Of a stretch of 64,000 nt of DNA, positions 53,102-62,685 are shown one piece after another. The notes beneath the pieces are model-generated. The model did no database searches, was not told where the DNA came from, and was given only the letters and a program-made list of their open reading frames with translations. The stretch is from Flavobacterium croceum DSM 17960 (GTDB lineage Bacteria > Bacteroidota > Bacteroidia > Flavobacteriales > Flavobacteriaceae). The position numbers were made by a program, and so were the translations under genes. The stretch covers positions 62,001-126,000 of the forward strand of contig NZ_PQNY01000002.1 in the NCBI RefSeq assembly GCF_002917885.1, written 5' to 3'. Numbering within the stretch: the stretch's first letter is position 1; every line of letters starts with the position of its first letter.

Positions 53102-54168
53102 TAGTATTTAGATTTTGCTTTTTGTTGTAAATATAAGTCTGCTATTACGAGTGCTGCCATAGCTTCTACAATGGGTACAGCTCTTGGTACAACACAAGGG
53201 TCATGGCGGCCTTTGCCCTTTTGAGTTATAATTTTTCCATCTTGAGTTAAATAGTCTTGTTCTTGCATTAGAGTAGCAACTGGTTTAAATGCTACTCTAA
53301 AATAAATATCCATACCGTTTGAAATTCCGCCTTGTATGCCACCAGAAAGATTTGTTTTGGTTGTTCCGTTATGATTGTACAAATCATTATGCTCACTTCC
53401 TTTCATTTGAGCACCGCAAAAACCGCTTCCGTACTCAAAACCTTTTACTGCATTTATAGATAGCATAGCTTGGGCTAATAAAGCTTGCAATTTATCAAAA
53501 ACAGGTTCTCCCAGTCCAATCGGCACATTTTGAATGACACAAGTAATTGTACCGCCTATTGTGTCGCCCTGCTTTCGAATTTCCTTTATCTTTTCTTCCA
53601 TTTTACTAGCTGTTTCAAGATCGGGACAACGAACATTATTAGTTTCTATTTTTGAAAAATCTAAGTCCTGATAAGGCTTGTTTATAAAAATTGGACCTAC
53701 AGAAGATACAAATGCTGTGATGCTTATATTGGGTATAATTTGTTTGGCAATGGCTCCTGCAACAACTCTACTTACTGTTTCTCTTGCAGAACTTCGACCT
53801 CCACCACGGTAATCTCTTACTCCGTATTTTTGTTGGTAAACATAATCAGCATGGCTTGGTCGAAATATGGTTTCATATTCTGAATAATCGTCAGATTTTT
53901 GCCCGTTGTTTTTTACGATAAATCCAATTGGTGTGCCTGTTGTAATGCCTTTGTAAATACCCGATAAAAATTGAACTTCATCTTCTTCTTTTCTTTGGGT
54001 TACAATAGCCGATTGCCCGGGTTTTCTTCTTTGTAATTCTCTATGTATTGCGTTAAAATCTAAGGTAATTCCCGAAGGACATCCATCAATAATTCCGCCT
54101 AAAGCTTCTCCATGAGACTCTCCAAATGTGGTAAGTGTAAAAATTTTTCCGAAAGTGTTTCCAGACAT
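53101..54168 (-). CDS. aroC: Chorismate synthase
   Basis: Last step of the shikimate pathway: EPSP to chorismate, requiring reduced FMN, cytoplasmic. The 355 residues are full length, with the three chorismate synthase signatures [18 protein letters not shown] near the N-terminus, [20 protein letters not shown] in the middle and [18 protein letters not shown] near the C-terminus. It overlaps the symporter gene by one base downstream. Other aro genes are not in the window. Confidence 0.97.
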   Translation of the reverse strand: MSGNTFGKIFTLTTFGESHGEALGGIIDGCPSGITLDFNAIHRELQRRKPGQSAIVTQRKEEDEVQFLSGIYKGITTGTPIGFIVKNNGQKSDDYSEYETIFRPSHADYVYQQKYGVRDYRGGGRSSARETVSRVVAGAIAKQIIPNISITAFVSSVGPIFINKPYQDLDFSKIETNNVRCPDLETASKMEEKIKEIRKQGDTIGGTITCVIQNVPIGLGEPVFDKLQALLAQAMLSINAVKGFEYGSGFCGAQMKGSEHNDLYNHNGTTKTNLSGGIQGGISNGMDIYFRVAFKPVATLMQEQDYLTQDGKIITQKGKGRHDPCVVPRAVPIVEAMAALVIADLYLQQKAKSKY

Positions 54169-54318
54169 ATTTTTTTAATTTCAACAAATATAATTAATGT
54201 AGCTGTTTGAAAAGGAATATTTGTGGGCAAAATAACAAATAGTATGCAAAAATGTAAAATAAAACCTACTTATAATGCAGTTAAAAATATTTTAGTAAAT
54301 TGCATTAAAATAATATTT

Positions 54319-55131
54319 ATGAAAAAATATATAGTATACTTATTTATCGGTGTTTCCTTAATCTCTTGTTCTAGTGAATCTTCAGATACTGAAAACACAA
54401 ACAACGATCCTGGAACTACAACAACGTTTTTACCTTTAAACAATGGTAATTACTGGACATACAATGTGAATACAAGTGCTACAAGTACAAGTCCTGCGAC
54501 TAGCGGAAGAGATTCTTTGTATATTGCCAATGACACTATTATTAACTCAATTACTTACAAAAAACCAAAAACCTTAGCCTTGCCTTTTGGTTTTTATTCG
54601 AGTGCATTAAGAAATAATGGTATTCGTATTAATGGTTCTAAATTACTACTTACGGGTGCAATATCTACCAACTTAGGTATTGGAAACACCTTGCAATTTG
54701 ATGTAAATGATTTTTGCTTTTTTAAAGAAAATGGTACTCAAGGAGAACTACTAAGTTCTAAAACAGGTAGTTTTACTCAAACTTATAATGGATATCCGTT
54801 GAATTTTAACTATGTTTTGAGTAGTTATTCTGATGGAAGTTTGGCTAGTTTTACGGCTCCAACAGGTACAACTTATACCAATGTAAAAAAGTCTAAGTTG
54901 GTACTCAATTTAACTGTAACTACTACAGTATCTGGCCTTACAGGAACCTTGCTTAATGCTCAAGATGTAATGACAAGCAATCAATATTATGTTTCAGGAA
55001 AAGGTATGGTATATACTTCTACAAACTTAGGATACCAATTAAATCCATTGGCAGCAAATTTAAACCTAGGCATTCCAACATCACAAACACAAACGCAAAC
55101 CGAAAATTTACATTCGTTTTATATCCATTAA
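54319..55131 (+). CDS. Lipoprotein of unknown function
   Basis: A 270-residue lipoprotein from the ATG at 54319, with signal MKKYIVYLFIGVSLISC and lipid Cys at 17, followed by a disordered Ser/Asn/Thr linker (SSESSDTENTNNDPG). The mature domain starts near NNGNYWTYNV and has a beta-rich pattern. A longer frame from 54223 adds 32 unrelated residues before the signal and is rejected. It precedes a porin-like gene on the same strand, with a 29-nt gap; the two may be co-transcribed. No family recognised. Confidence 0.82.
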   Translation: MKKYIVYLFIGVSLISCSSESSDTENTNNDPGTTTTFLPLNNGNYWTYNVNTSATSTSPATSGRDSLYIANDTIINSITYKKPKTLALPFGFYSSALRNNGIRINGSKLLLTGAISTNLGIGNTLQFDVNDFCFFKENGTQGELLSSKTGSFTQTYNGYPLNFNYVLSSYSDGSLASFTAPTGTTYTNVKKSKLVLNLTVTTTVSGLTGTLLNAQDVMTSNQYYVSGKGMVYTSTNLGYQLNPLAANLNLGIPTSQTQTQTENLHSFYIH

Positions 55132-55160
55132 AAACTAATATTAACTTAAATAACTCTACT

Positions 55161-55649
55161 ATGAAAAAATTATTTATTTCAATGGCGGTATTAGGTCTAG
55201 CTTTTACGGTCAATGCGCAAAGTATTTCTAAAAATGCTTTAGGTTTAAGATTAGGCGATAACGACGGCTTTGGTGGAGAAATATCGTACCAAAGAGGATT
55301 AAAAGAAAACAACAGATTGGAACTTGATTTAGGATTTAGAAACAGTAATGATGTAGATGCTTTTAAACTTACAGGTCTTTACCAATGGGTATGGCAAATT
55401 GATGGTGGATTCAATTGGTATGCTGGCGCGGGTGCTGGTTTAGGTAGCTGGAGCTACAACAAGTATGGTGTAAAAAATAATGGCACTTACTTTTTTGGTG
55501 CTGGAGATATTGGTATAGAATACAACTTTGATATTCCTTTGCAACTATCGTTAGATTTTAGACCAGAATTGTATTTGAATTCGAGTGATTTTAGAGATAA
55601 TAGTTTTGGTCCCGATGTAGCTTTAGGAATTAGATACAAATTTAATTAA
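55161..55649 (+). CDS. Small outer-membrane beta-barrel protein
   Basis: A 162-residue protein with signal peptide MKKLFISMAVLGLAFTVNAQ and eight likely beta strands (LRLGDNDGFGGEISYQRGL, GFNWYAGAGAGLGSW, DIGIEYNFDIPLQLSLDFRPELYL, VALGIRYKFN). The final Phe/Asn-ending strand and size fit an OmpX/OmpW-like barrel. Position in the outer membrane is inferred from pattern. A hairpin follows that is shared with the minus-strand lipoprotein gene. Confidence 0.85.
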   Translation: MKKLFISMAVLGLAFTVNAQSISKNALGLRLGDNDGFGGEISYQRGLKENNRLELDLGFRNSNDVDAFKLTGLYQWVWQIDGGFNWYAGAGAGLGSWSYNKYGVKNNGTYFFGAGDIGIEYNFDIPLQLSLDFRPELYLNSSDFRDNSFGPDVALGIRYKFN

Positions 55650-55658
55650 CAAATAAAT

Positions 55659-55686
55659 ACTCCCGATATTATTCGGGAGTTTTTAT
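55659..55686. terminator. Bidirectional terminator overlapping a CDS end
   Basis: Stem ACTCCCGA / TCGGGAGT with 6-nt loop, extended by AT pairs. The loop and right arm include the stop codon (55669-55671) of the minus-strand PrcB-like gene. Confidence 0.88.
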
Positions 55687-56109
55687 TTCTAATGGCTTTT
55701 TTGATTTTATACGTACTACACAATAGGGCTTGGTTGTAATTTGTTGAATATCATCTTTTTTGGAAGGTGCGTTTTCTACTAAAGTTACAATAATTTTATC
55801 TTGCAATTCTTCCAATTTTGCAACTTCAATGGTATAACCTGTAGTTGGTTTTTCTCCTAAATTTACCAAAATAAAATTTGAATTAGTAATATCTTCTTTT
55901 TTTACAAATTTTTTTATCAAATCGTCTTGCAATAACATATTGAACTCTTTTTCAGAATCAATAATTTCAAAAAACTGAAAAGAAGCACCATTAAATTCAT
56001 CTCCTGTTAAAACATCATACTTATCTGAACTAATGTAAGGTTTTGATGTGCCACATCCGATTAATACTAATAATACAATAAAGGTTACTGTTTTAGTTAG
56101 AATTTTCAT
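55669..56109 (-). CDS. PrcB-like C-terminal-domain lipoprotein
   Basis: A 146-residue lipoprotein (start at 56109; MKILTKTVTFIVLLVLIGC, lipid Cys at 19). The mature part resembles the PrcB C-terminal domain, a protease-complex or protease-inhibitor-like fold, with the diagnostic GEKPTTGYTIEVAKLEE. A longer frame begins inside bshA and is rejected. It starts 7 nt after the bshA stop, so it is the last gene of the minus-strand run that begins past the right edge. Its 3' end lies in the shared terminator hairpin. Confidence 0.82.
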   Translation of the reverse strand: MKILTKTVTFIVLLVLIGCGTSKPYISSDKYDVLTGDEFNGASFQFFEIIDSEKEFNMLLQDDLIKKFVKKEDITNSNFILVNLGEKPTTGYTIEVAKLEELQDKIIVTLVENAPSKKDDIQQITTKPYCVVRIKSKKPLEIKTPE

Positions 56110-56116
56110 TTGTTTA

Positions 56117-57247
56117 TTATTTATTTGCAATAGCGCGTTGGTAAAGGTTTTCATAAATAGGTAAAATGTTTTCAATATCAAAGGTTTTAGCCAATTGATA
56201 TGCATTATTTTTAAAAATTTCTAGCGTATTCATATCTTGTAAAATAGTAATAGCATTTTGTGCCATTTCATCTGTATTACCTACATCACTCAAATAACCT
56301 GACACTCCATTTTTATTTACTTCTGGTAAACCACCCGTATTGCTCGATATAACAGGTACACGCCATGCCATTGCTTCTAGTGCTGCCAATCCAAAACTTT
56401 CGGTTTCTGAAGGCAATAAAAACAAATCTGAATAAGACAAAATTTGGTCTATTTCATTACTGTTTCCAAAAAAAATAACTTTATCTGTAATTCCTAAAGT
56501 TTCGCATAAGTATTCTGCACGAGCTTTCTCGGGACCATCGCCTACCAACATTAATTTAGAAGGAATTTGTTGTTGTATTTTATAGAATATATCTATTACG
56601 TCTGGAATTCTTTTAACCTTTCTAAAATTGCTTATATGTGTTATGATTCTTTCGCTAGATTTTGCCATAACAGAGCGCTTACATACTTTTTGTTCTGTAA
56701 AATCGTGGTTTTTAATTTCTATAAAATTGGGAATTACCTCAATTTCTTTAGATATATTAAAATATTTACACGTATCTTCCTTTAAACTTTGAGAAACCGA
56801 AGTAACATAATCCGATTTATTGATGCTAAAATTAACAGCAGGCTTGTAATACGGATGATTTCCTACCAAAGTAATATCAGTTCCATGTAACGTTGTTATC
56901 ATCGGTATATTTATACCTTCGTCGAGCAACATTTGTTTTGCCATATAGCCCGCATAAGCATGAGGAATAGCATAATGCACGTGTAAAACTTCTATATTGT
57001 GCAATTTTACCATGTCTACCAGCTTGCTAGAAAGTGCTAACTCGTAGGGTTGGTAGTGAAATAATGGATACTCTGGCACATTTACTTCATGGTAGTGTAC
57101 ATTATTATTAAGCAACGCTAAACGAACAGGTTGTCTATAAGTTATAAAATGTATTTCGTGACCTCGAAGTGCTAGTTCTAAGCCTAATTCTGTTGCTACA
57201 ACTCCACTACCTCCAAATGTTGGATAACATACTATGGCTATTTTCAC
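56117..57247 (-). CDS. bshA: N-acetyl-alpha-D-glucosaminyl L-malate synthase
   Basis: First enzyme of bacillithiol synthesis: a GT4 glycosyltransferase that joins UDP-GlcNAc and L-malate. The 376 residues begin with the BshA-specific KIAIVCYPTFGGSGVVATELG, followed by HEIHFITYRQP, HVHYAIPHAYAGYMA and TLHGTDITLVG. The C-terminal UDP-binding half contains PSETESFGLAALEAMA and NTGGLPEV. The start is GTG (57247-57245), not ATG. bshB and bshC are not in the window. It follows the GH3 lipoprotein gene by 26 nt in one long transcription unit. Confidence 0.95.
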   Translation of the reverse strand: MKIAIVCYPTFGGSGVVATELGLELALRGHEIHFITYRQPVRLALLNNNVHYHEVNVPEYPLFHYQPYELALSSKLVDMVKLHNIEVLHVHYAIPHAYAGYMAKQMLLDEGINIPMITTLHGTDITLVGNHPYYKPAVNFSINKSDYVTSVSQSLKEDTCKYFNISKEIEVIPNFIEIKNHDFTEQKVCKRSVMAKSSERIITHISNFRKVKRIPDVIDIFYKIQQQIPSKLMLVGDGPEKARAEYLCETLGITDKVIFFGNSNEIDQILSYSDLFLLPSETESFGLAALEAMAWRVPVISSNTGGLPEVNKNGVSGYLSDVGNTDEMAQNAITILQDMNTLEIFKNNAYQLAKTFDIENILPIYENLYQRAIANK

Positions 57248-57273
57248 GGTATAAATTTTATTTTTGAGTCTAC

Positions 57274-60200
57274 TTATTTAATAATAGCCTCTTGGATTAT
57301 TTTTTGAATATCTTCTCTAATATTTTCTTTTGAGAGCTTATTTACGGCATTACTATCTGGAAATGTTCTGTTGGAAAGAAAAATATATAGTATCTCTGTT
57401 TCTGGGTCTGCCCATACCATAGTACCTGTAAAACCCGTGTGCCCAAAACTAGACTTCGATACACAACCGCATGTTGGACCTTCTTTGCCCAATTGTGGTT
57501 TATCAAATCCTAAGGCTCTTCTATTTCCTTCATTGCAAAAATAACATGTATTAAATGTGTCAAACGTTTCAGGAGAAAAAAATTGTACATCATTATATGT
57601 TCCTTTATTAAGGTACATTTGCATCATTTTGGCAAGATCAATACTATTTGAAAAAACTCCTGCGTGACCAGCTACACCACCCTGCATAGCAGCCGTCATA
57701 TCGTGTACATAACCTTGAACACGAGCGTTTCTAAAATAGGTATCATCTTCAGTTGGAGGAATAGTTGTTATATCAACTCTTTTCCATGGGTTATACATCG
57801 TATTATTCATTCCCAATTTGGAGAAAAAGTTAGTATTGGCAAGTTCTTCCAAGGTTTTTCCTGTTTCTTTTTCTAGATATTCTTTTAAAATAATAAATGT
57901 AAAATCACTATACTTGTATTCTTTTTTATCGAGTAATTTACTCTTTACAATATGAGAAATTATAGTATCGTTTATAGATTTTAAAGCATACAAGTCTTTG
58001 TTTACGGGTAAAGTAAAATCTTTTCTAAGTGTAGTACTGTAATAGTCTACAGAAGGGCATTTATCGATATCTAACGTAGCTTTATAAAACGGTTCCCATG
58101 CTTGGAAACGTGCATAGTGCGAAAGCAACTCTTTGAAAGTAATAGAGGCTTTGTTAGAATTTTTGAAATCTGGTAATACTTCTCCTAACTTGGTATCCAA
58201 ACCAAACTCACACTTATCGTAAAGTTGCATAACATTGGGCAAAGTACCTACTATTTTTGATACCGATGCCACATCATAAATATCTGAATTTTGAACCTTA
58301 ACTTTTTTGTCGTAGGTATGATAACCGTAGCTTTTTTGAAAAATAACCTTACCTTTTCTTGCTACAAGTATTTGAGCTCCAGGCGTCATTTTGCCATCGA
58401 TTGCTTTTTTAACTACTGCATCTATTTGCTTGAGTTTGTTAGAATCCATACCTACATTTTCGGGAGCACAAAAACCTAATCTATCAATGGTTTTTGAAGA
58501 TAACCCAAAATCTACCGGAAATTTATCATTTATGGTAACAGGCAATTTTCCTTTGGCAGCTACTGCACCAAATAATAGTTCTGCAGAAACTTCTTGTGCA
58601 ATATCAGAATTTTGATAAGACAATACGACAGATTCTATTTCACTAAAATCTTTAATCGCCATAAGCGTATACGGTTTTGCAAAAACATCTAATATTACAT
58701 GCTTATGTTTGGCTATTTCTTGAATATATTGCAACTCTGTTTCAGAGAAATCGTGTTTTTTCCAAGCTTTATCAGACTTGTGATACCCAATAATTACGGT
58801 AGAAAAAGGCTTAAGTTTTATAAGTAAACTGTCTAATTTTTCGTGAGAAACTTCGGTAACATTGGTGTATTTTTTAAGTGTATTTAAAAAAGTAGTGCCT
58901 GAATCGTCGCCTAATTTTACATACGCAATTTTATCGGATAAATCTTCTATAGGTACCAGTTCATGCTTATTTTTTAATAAAGTTATAGCATTTTCGTACA
59001 ACTCATATTGCAAAGCATTTTTTTCTGGGGCGTTCAAATCGTTAGCCAAATTATCTAAAGAGATTGGACTGTAATGATTTAAACCTGATTTGTATTTGTA
59101 TCTTAATATTTTTTTTACTGATTTTTCAAGTCTTGATTCAGATATTTCTCCGTTTTCGAGAGCTGTGCAAATTTTTTCGGAAGCCAGAGGTACATTCTCT
59201 GGAAATAATAATATATCGTTTCCTGCTTTAAAGGCTTCCAAATCAATCTCACCTGGTTTTTTAAAATTACTTGCACCTTTCATATTTAGTGCATCGGTGA
59301 ATATAAGCCCTTCAAAACCAAGCTCTTCTTGCAATAAATTGGTTACAACATTGTAAGAAATTGACGAAGGATAATTTTCGCGCACTTCTAAACTTGGTAC
59401 AGCCAAATGAGCCACCATTACAGAAACCAAACCTTCATCAAACATTCTCTTATACGGATAAAGCTCTACAACGTCGAGTCTGTTTTTAGAAAAATTTATT
59501 TGTGGCAAAGTATGATGCGAATCTGTTGCTGTATCGCCATGACCTGGGAAATGTTTACCTGTAGCAAATATCCCATTAGATTGAGTACCTTGCATTAAAG
59601 CAATAGCGTGGTTGGTAACATTTTTTTTATCTTCTCCAAACGATCGATTGCCTATTATGGGGTTAAGCGGATTGGTATTGATATCGAGAACAGGTGCAAA
59701 ATTAAATTGCGCGCCAATACGTTTGGTATCTTCGGCCATATTTTTACCCACTTTTTCAATGAGTTTTAAATCTCTTATGGCGCCCAATGTCATATTCCAA
59801 GGGTATTTGTAGGTTGAATCTAGGCGCATACTTAAACCCCATTCTGCATCAATCCCTATAAATAATGGAATTTTAGATTTTGCTTGAAACCTATTGGTAA
59901 GTTTTATTTGTCTAGATGGGCCTCCTTGAAAAAATATAACACCGCCTATTTTATTTTCAGTTATAAGTTTATCGATATCTTTAAAATGAGCCTCATCTTT
60001 GTTGGAATATGCTGCAACCATAAAAAGCTGCCCTATTTTTTCATCGATAGACATTGTTTTATAAATGCTATCTACCCACTTGGTTTCTTTGTTGGTGGCT
60101 GGAAAATAATTTTTACGCTCGTTTTTTGAAACACCTACATAGGGTTCTTCTTCTATTTCTATTTTAGGTTTTAATGAAGTACTTGATGGGGTAGAATTAG

Positions 60201-60279
60201 TATTTTTTTTTGTAGTTCCGCAGTTGGTTATTACAAAAAATAATACAGCTAAAAATAATAATCGAACTAGTTTACTCAT
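57274..60279 (-). CDS. Lipoprotein fusing GH3 beta-N-acetylglucosaminidase and serine beta-lactamase-like domains
   Basis: A 1001-residue exported lipoprotein (signal ending VITNC, lipid Cys at about 20). The GH3 domain (about 60-590) keeps the NagZ dyad motif KHFPGHGDTATDSH (about 242-255) and the nucleophile Asp near 329 in FTDALNM. After it comes a class C beta-lactamase/PBP-like domain (about 605-1001) with SVSK (S672, K675), a YSD version of the second motif, and FGHTGFTG as the third. Both sites look active. GH3 acts on GlcNAc-MurNAc fragments in the periplasm; the serine domain may cut peptides or esters (inference). The start is the ATG at 60279, not the TTG one codon earlier. Confidence 0.94.
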   Translation of the reverse strand: MSKLVRLLFLAVLFFVITNCGTTKKNTNSTPSSTSLKPKIEIEEEPYVGVSKNERKNYFPATNKETKWVDSIYKTMSIDEKIGQLFMVAAYSNKDEAHFKDIDKLITENKIGGVIFFQGGPSRQIKLTNRFQAKSKIPLFIGIDAEWGLSMRLDSTYKYPWNMTLGAIRDLKLIEKVGKNMAEDTKRIGAQFNFAPVLDINTNPLNPIIGNRSFGEDKKNVTNHAIALMQGTQSNGIFATGKHFPGHGDTATDSHHTLPQINFSKNRLDVVELYPYKRMFDEGLVSVMVAHLAVPSLEVRENYPSSISYNVVTNLLQEELGFEGLIFTDALNMKGASNFKKPGEIDLEAFKAGNDILLFPENVPLASEKICTALENGEISESRLEKSVKKILRYKYKSGLNHYSPISLDNLANDLNAPEKNALQYELYENAITLLKNKHELVPIEDLSDKIAYVKLGDDSGTTFLNTLKKYTNVTEVSHEKLDSLLIKLKPFSTVIIGYHKSDKAWKKHDFSETELQYIQEIAKHKHVILDVFAKPYTLMAIKDFSEIESVVLSYQNSDIAQEVSAELLFGAVAAKGKLPVTINDKFPVDFGLSSKTIDRLGFCAPENVGMDSNKLKQIDAVVKKAIDGKMTPGAQILVARKGKVIFQKSYGYHTYDKKVKVQNSDIYDVASVSKIVGTLPNVMQLYDKCEFGLDTKLGEVLPDFKNSNKASITFKELLSHYARFQAWEPFYKATLDIDKCPSVDYYSTTLRKDFTLPVNKDLYALKSINDTIISHIVKSKLLDKKEYKYSDFTFIILKEYLEKETGKTLEELANTNFFSKLGMNNTMYNPWKRVDITTIPPTEDDTYFRNARVQGYVHDMTAAMQGGVAGHAGVFSNSIDLAKMMQMYLNKGTYNDVQFFSPETFDTFNTCYFCNEGNRRALGFDKPQLGKEGPTCGCVSKSSFGHTGFTGTMVWADPETEILYIFLSNRTFPDSNAVNKLSKENIREDIQKIIQEAIIK

Positions 60280-60288
60280 CAAAATATA

Positions 60289-60771
60289 TTAAAAAAAACG
60301 GTTATGCCAACTCTCTATTGCAGGAACTTCCCAATCGTGTTGAAGTTCTTCTATAGTATTTACTAGATTATTAAACACAATAGTTTGAGGCGAAACGGCT
60401 TTTTCTTTTGCCATTTTTTTGAATTCTAATAATGATTTGTGGGCAATATGTTCTCCATTTTTAAAAGTAACATTCATTTTATCTAACAAATCAACTTGAT
60501 ATTTTTGTTCTAATTGTTGAATAAAATTTACCGAAGCATCTATAGAACAACCTGTAGCGGGTTGCATTTCTTGGTTTACAGCTATAATTATAAATCGGTT
60601 ATATTCTATTTTATAAGAAGCGTGTAGGTGTGCTCCGTGTGCTGTCCAATCATTTAAAAATTGTTCTAGTTTCGATTTTATTTCTACAATTTCGTCTTCA
60701 GAAAATTTTCTGTTAGATTGATAAATCCATATTCTAGATTCTTCGGGTAATGTATCAAATGGTACAAACAT
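60289..60771 (-). CDS. Conserved soluble protein of unknown function
   Basis: A 160-residue cytoplasmic protein. Homologues are sometimes called ABC transporter ATPase, but I see no Walker A, signature or Walker B motif, so that name is unsupported. The conserved-looking core is SRIWIYQSNRKFSEDE, WTAHGAHLHASYKIEYNRFI and TGCSIDASVNFIQQLEQKY. It lies 1 nt after an exported protein gene and 9 nt before the GH3 lipoprotein gene, inside the same transcription unit. Function unknown. Confidence 0.85.
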   Translation of the reverse strand: MFVPFDTLPEESRIWIYQSNRKFSEDEIVEIKSKLEQFLNDWTAHGAHLHASYKIEYNRFIIIAVNQEMQPATGCSIDASVNFIQQLEQKYQVDLLDKMNVTFKNGEHIAHKSLLEFKKMAKEKAVSPQTIVFNNLVNTIEELQHDWEVPAIESWHNRFF

Positions 60772-60772
60772 A

Positions 60773-61366
60773 TTATTTTTCTAAACCTTTAATTACTTTA
60801 AAATATCTAAATTCTTTCGATTTTGGGTCGTATAATTCTTGCTCTTGATAAGTTATGATTACTGTATCATTCTTTTTGATAGCATTTTCTGTAAATAATG
60901 AAGCTGAATCAAAATAATTCAACAATAAAAAGCTGTGTGTTCTAGAGTTTTTATCTTTTAGTAAAATAGAAACAAATTGTTCTGTTTTTATTTCTACTAT
61001 TTTTCCTTCTAGTTGTTCTGTTTCTTCATTGTCTGTAAATTCATCGCTAGCACCTGCAATAAGCATTAACGTTTCTGGGCATACTGTTACCATTTTCATA
61101 CCTATTTCTTCACCAAGCTTTTCCATTGCTTTTTCTTTGCCTACTACATCGCCATACTGCTTTTTTACTTCTTCTTGATGTTTGGTATAACTGGCTAATA
61201 TGCATAGACCAAGTTGCAATTCTAAATCGCTTCCTTTTAAATCTTTTAACTTATCAGATTTTGATGAAATACAATCGCAAACTTCTTTGGTTACTGTATC
61301 TGTAATATTTTGAGAAAATATATTTTGAGATAAAACTACTAAAATAATAAGGATAACTTTTTTCAT
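60773..61366 (-). CDS. Exported protein of unknown function
   Basis: A 197-residue protein with signal peptide MKKVILIILVVLSQNIFSQ (start at 61366). The mature part begins with a cysteine pair region, VTKEVCDCISSKSDKLKDL, then LCILASYTKHQEEVKKQYGDVVG, resembling small flavobacterial secreted proteins with C-x-C. Two or three conserved cysteines may form a disulfide. The longer frame from 61399 overlaps the upstream gene and lacks a signal, so I reject it. It lies in the tight operon; function unknown. Confidence 0.8.
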   Translation of the reverse strand: MKKVILIILVVLSQNIFSQNITDTVTKEVCDCISSKSDKLKDLKGSDLELQLGLCILASYTKHQEEVKKQYGDVVGKEKAMEKLGEEIGMKMVTVCPETLMLIAGASDEFTDNEETEQLEGKIVEIKTEQFVSILLKDKNSRTHSFLLLNYFDSASLFTENAIKKNDTVIITYQEQELYDPKSKEFRYFKVIKGLEK

Positions 61367-61376
61367 GTGTAACATT

Positions 61377-62162
61377 TTATAAATCTTGAGCATTGGCAAT
61401 CAATTCTGCAATATCTAGTACAGGAGTAGTATTTTCTTTTATTTTTACGCCATCGGTAAGCATTGTATTGCAAAACGGACAACCCGCAGCAATAATTTCT
61501 GCTTGAGTTTCTAGTGCATCTTCGGTGCGCTCAATATTAATGTCTTTAGTACCTTTTTCGGGCTCTTTAAACATTTGAGCTCCTCCTGCTCCACAACAAA
61601 AACCATTTGCTCGAGAACGTTTCATTTCTACCAATTCTGCATCAAGTTTTTTAATTAAATCTCGCGGTGCTTCATATACATTATTGGCTCTACCTAAGTA
61701 ACACGGATCGTGAAAAGTAATTTTTTTACCTTTAAATTCACCTCCAGAGATAGTAAGTTTTCCTGCATCGAGAAGCGACTTTAAAAATTCTGTATGGTGC
61801 ATTACTTCATAAGTACCGTTTAACGATGGATATTCATTTTTTAAAGTATTAAAACAATGTGGGCAAGCCGTAACAATTTTTTTTACTTCGTAAGCATTGA
61901 GTACCTCGATATTCATCATGGCCTGCATTTGAAACAAAAACTCATTTCCTGCTCGTTTTGCAGGATCTCCAGTACAACTTTCTTCTGTACCTAAAACTGC
62001 AAAATCTATATTGGCATTGTTTAATATTTTGACAAATGCTTTGGTTATTTTTTTTGCTCTATCGTCAAAACTTCCCGAACAACCTACCCAAAACAAAATT
62101 TCGGGTTGCTTACCTTGAGCCATCATTTCTGCCATAGTTGGCACATGCAATACTTCTGACAT
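61377..62162 (-). CDS. CCG-domain (Fe-S)-binding protein, HdrB/LutA-like
   Basis: A 261-residue soluble protein with cysteine-rich CCG domains, as in the heterodisulfide reductase B / LutA / GlpC group. Visible clusters are GCSGSFDDRAKK and ACPHCFNTLKNEYP in the first half and HDPCYLGRANNVYE with CCGAGGAQMF and GCPFCNTM in the second. Such proteins pass electrons between a membrane quinone-linked partner and soluble donors. The partner here is probably the membrane Fe-S protein encoded two genes upstream. The true electron donor is not known. Confidence 0.9.
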   Translation of the reverse strand: MSEVLHVPTMAEMMAQGKQPEILFWVGCSGSFDDRAKKITKAFVKILNNANIDFAVLGTEESCTGDPAKRAGNEFLFQMQAMMNIEVLNAYEVKKIVTACPHCFNTLKNEYPSLNGTYEVMHHTEFLKSLLDAGKLTISGGEFKGKKITFHDPCYLGRANNVYEAPRDLIKKLDAELVEMKRSRANGFCCGAGGAQMFKEPEKGTKDINIERTEDALETQAEIIAAGCPFCNTMLTDGVKIKENTTPVLDIAELIANAQDL

Positions 62163-62217
62163 AATTGTATTTTTATAGTTTTAAAAGTTTTAGAATGTTA
62201 TATCTTTACTTTTATAT

Positions 62218-62664
62218 TTATTCGTGGTGTTCGTCATCAAAAACTTGAATCGTAACTTCTTTTTCTATCAAATCTGTAAATTTTCCTCTATACCGTGTGG
62301 CTTTTACCAAATGGTTATCTATCCAATGGTAGTTTCCTCCTCTAGGCTTACCAAATAAAATACCATGATATTTGAATCCGTGTTTTTTAAGCCAAATTTC
62401 TGTATACTCTCTATGTGCTTCTGTTCTAGAAGTAAAAAAGAATATTATATGGCCTTCATCATACCATTTATTTAAGGTAATTAGCGCATCTGGATATACT
62501 TCTGCAGTAAGCATTCTTTCGGGCTCTTCGTTAGGAATATCATCACAAATAGTACCGTCAATATCTATTAAGTAATTTTTGATACCTTCGGGCAATATAG
62601 GACTTACTTTTTGACCGTTTTCAGTATGTTCTTGTAAATTTTTTTCTATATCTTCAGATTTCAT
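62218..62664 (-). CDS. HAD-superfamily phosphatase-like protein
   Basis: A 148-residue cytoplasmic protein with HAD motif I as LIDIDGTICD (nucleophile Asp plus DxD-type acid), motif II in FFFTSRTEAHREYT, and a late WIDNHLVKATRYRG where motif IV is weak. Relatives have been given names such as phosphoheptose isomerase, which the sequence does not support. Length is short for a capped HAD enzyme. It sits between the two Fe-S genes with gaps of 55 and 21 nt. Substrate unknown. Confidence 0.8.
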   Translation of the reverse strand: MKSEDIEKNLQEHTENGQKVSPILPEGIKNYLIDIDGTICDDIPNEEPERMLTAEVYPDALITLNKWYDEGHIIFFFTSRTEAHREYTEIWLKKHGFKYHGILFGKPRGGNYHWIDNHLVKATRYRGKFTDLIEKEVTIQVFDDEHHE

Positions 62665-62685
62665 CTGTACTGTATTTCTATTGTA

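Noticed and set aside
57664..60129. Several + strand ORFs inside the GH3 lipoprotein gene
   Set aside because: Antisense shadows with no promoter motif, no signal and no conserved features.
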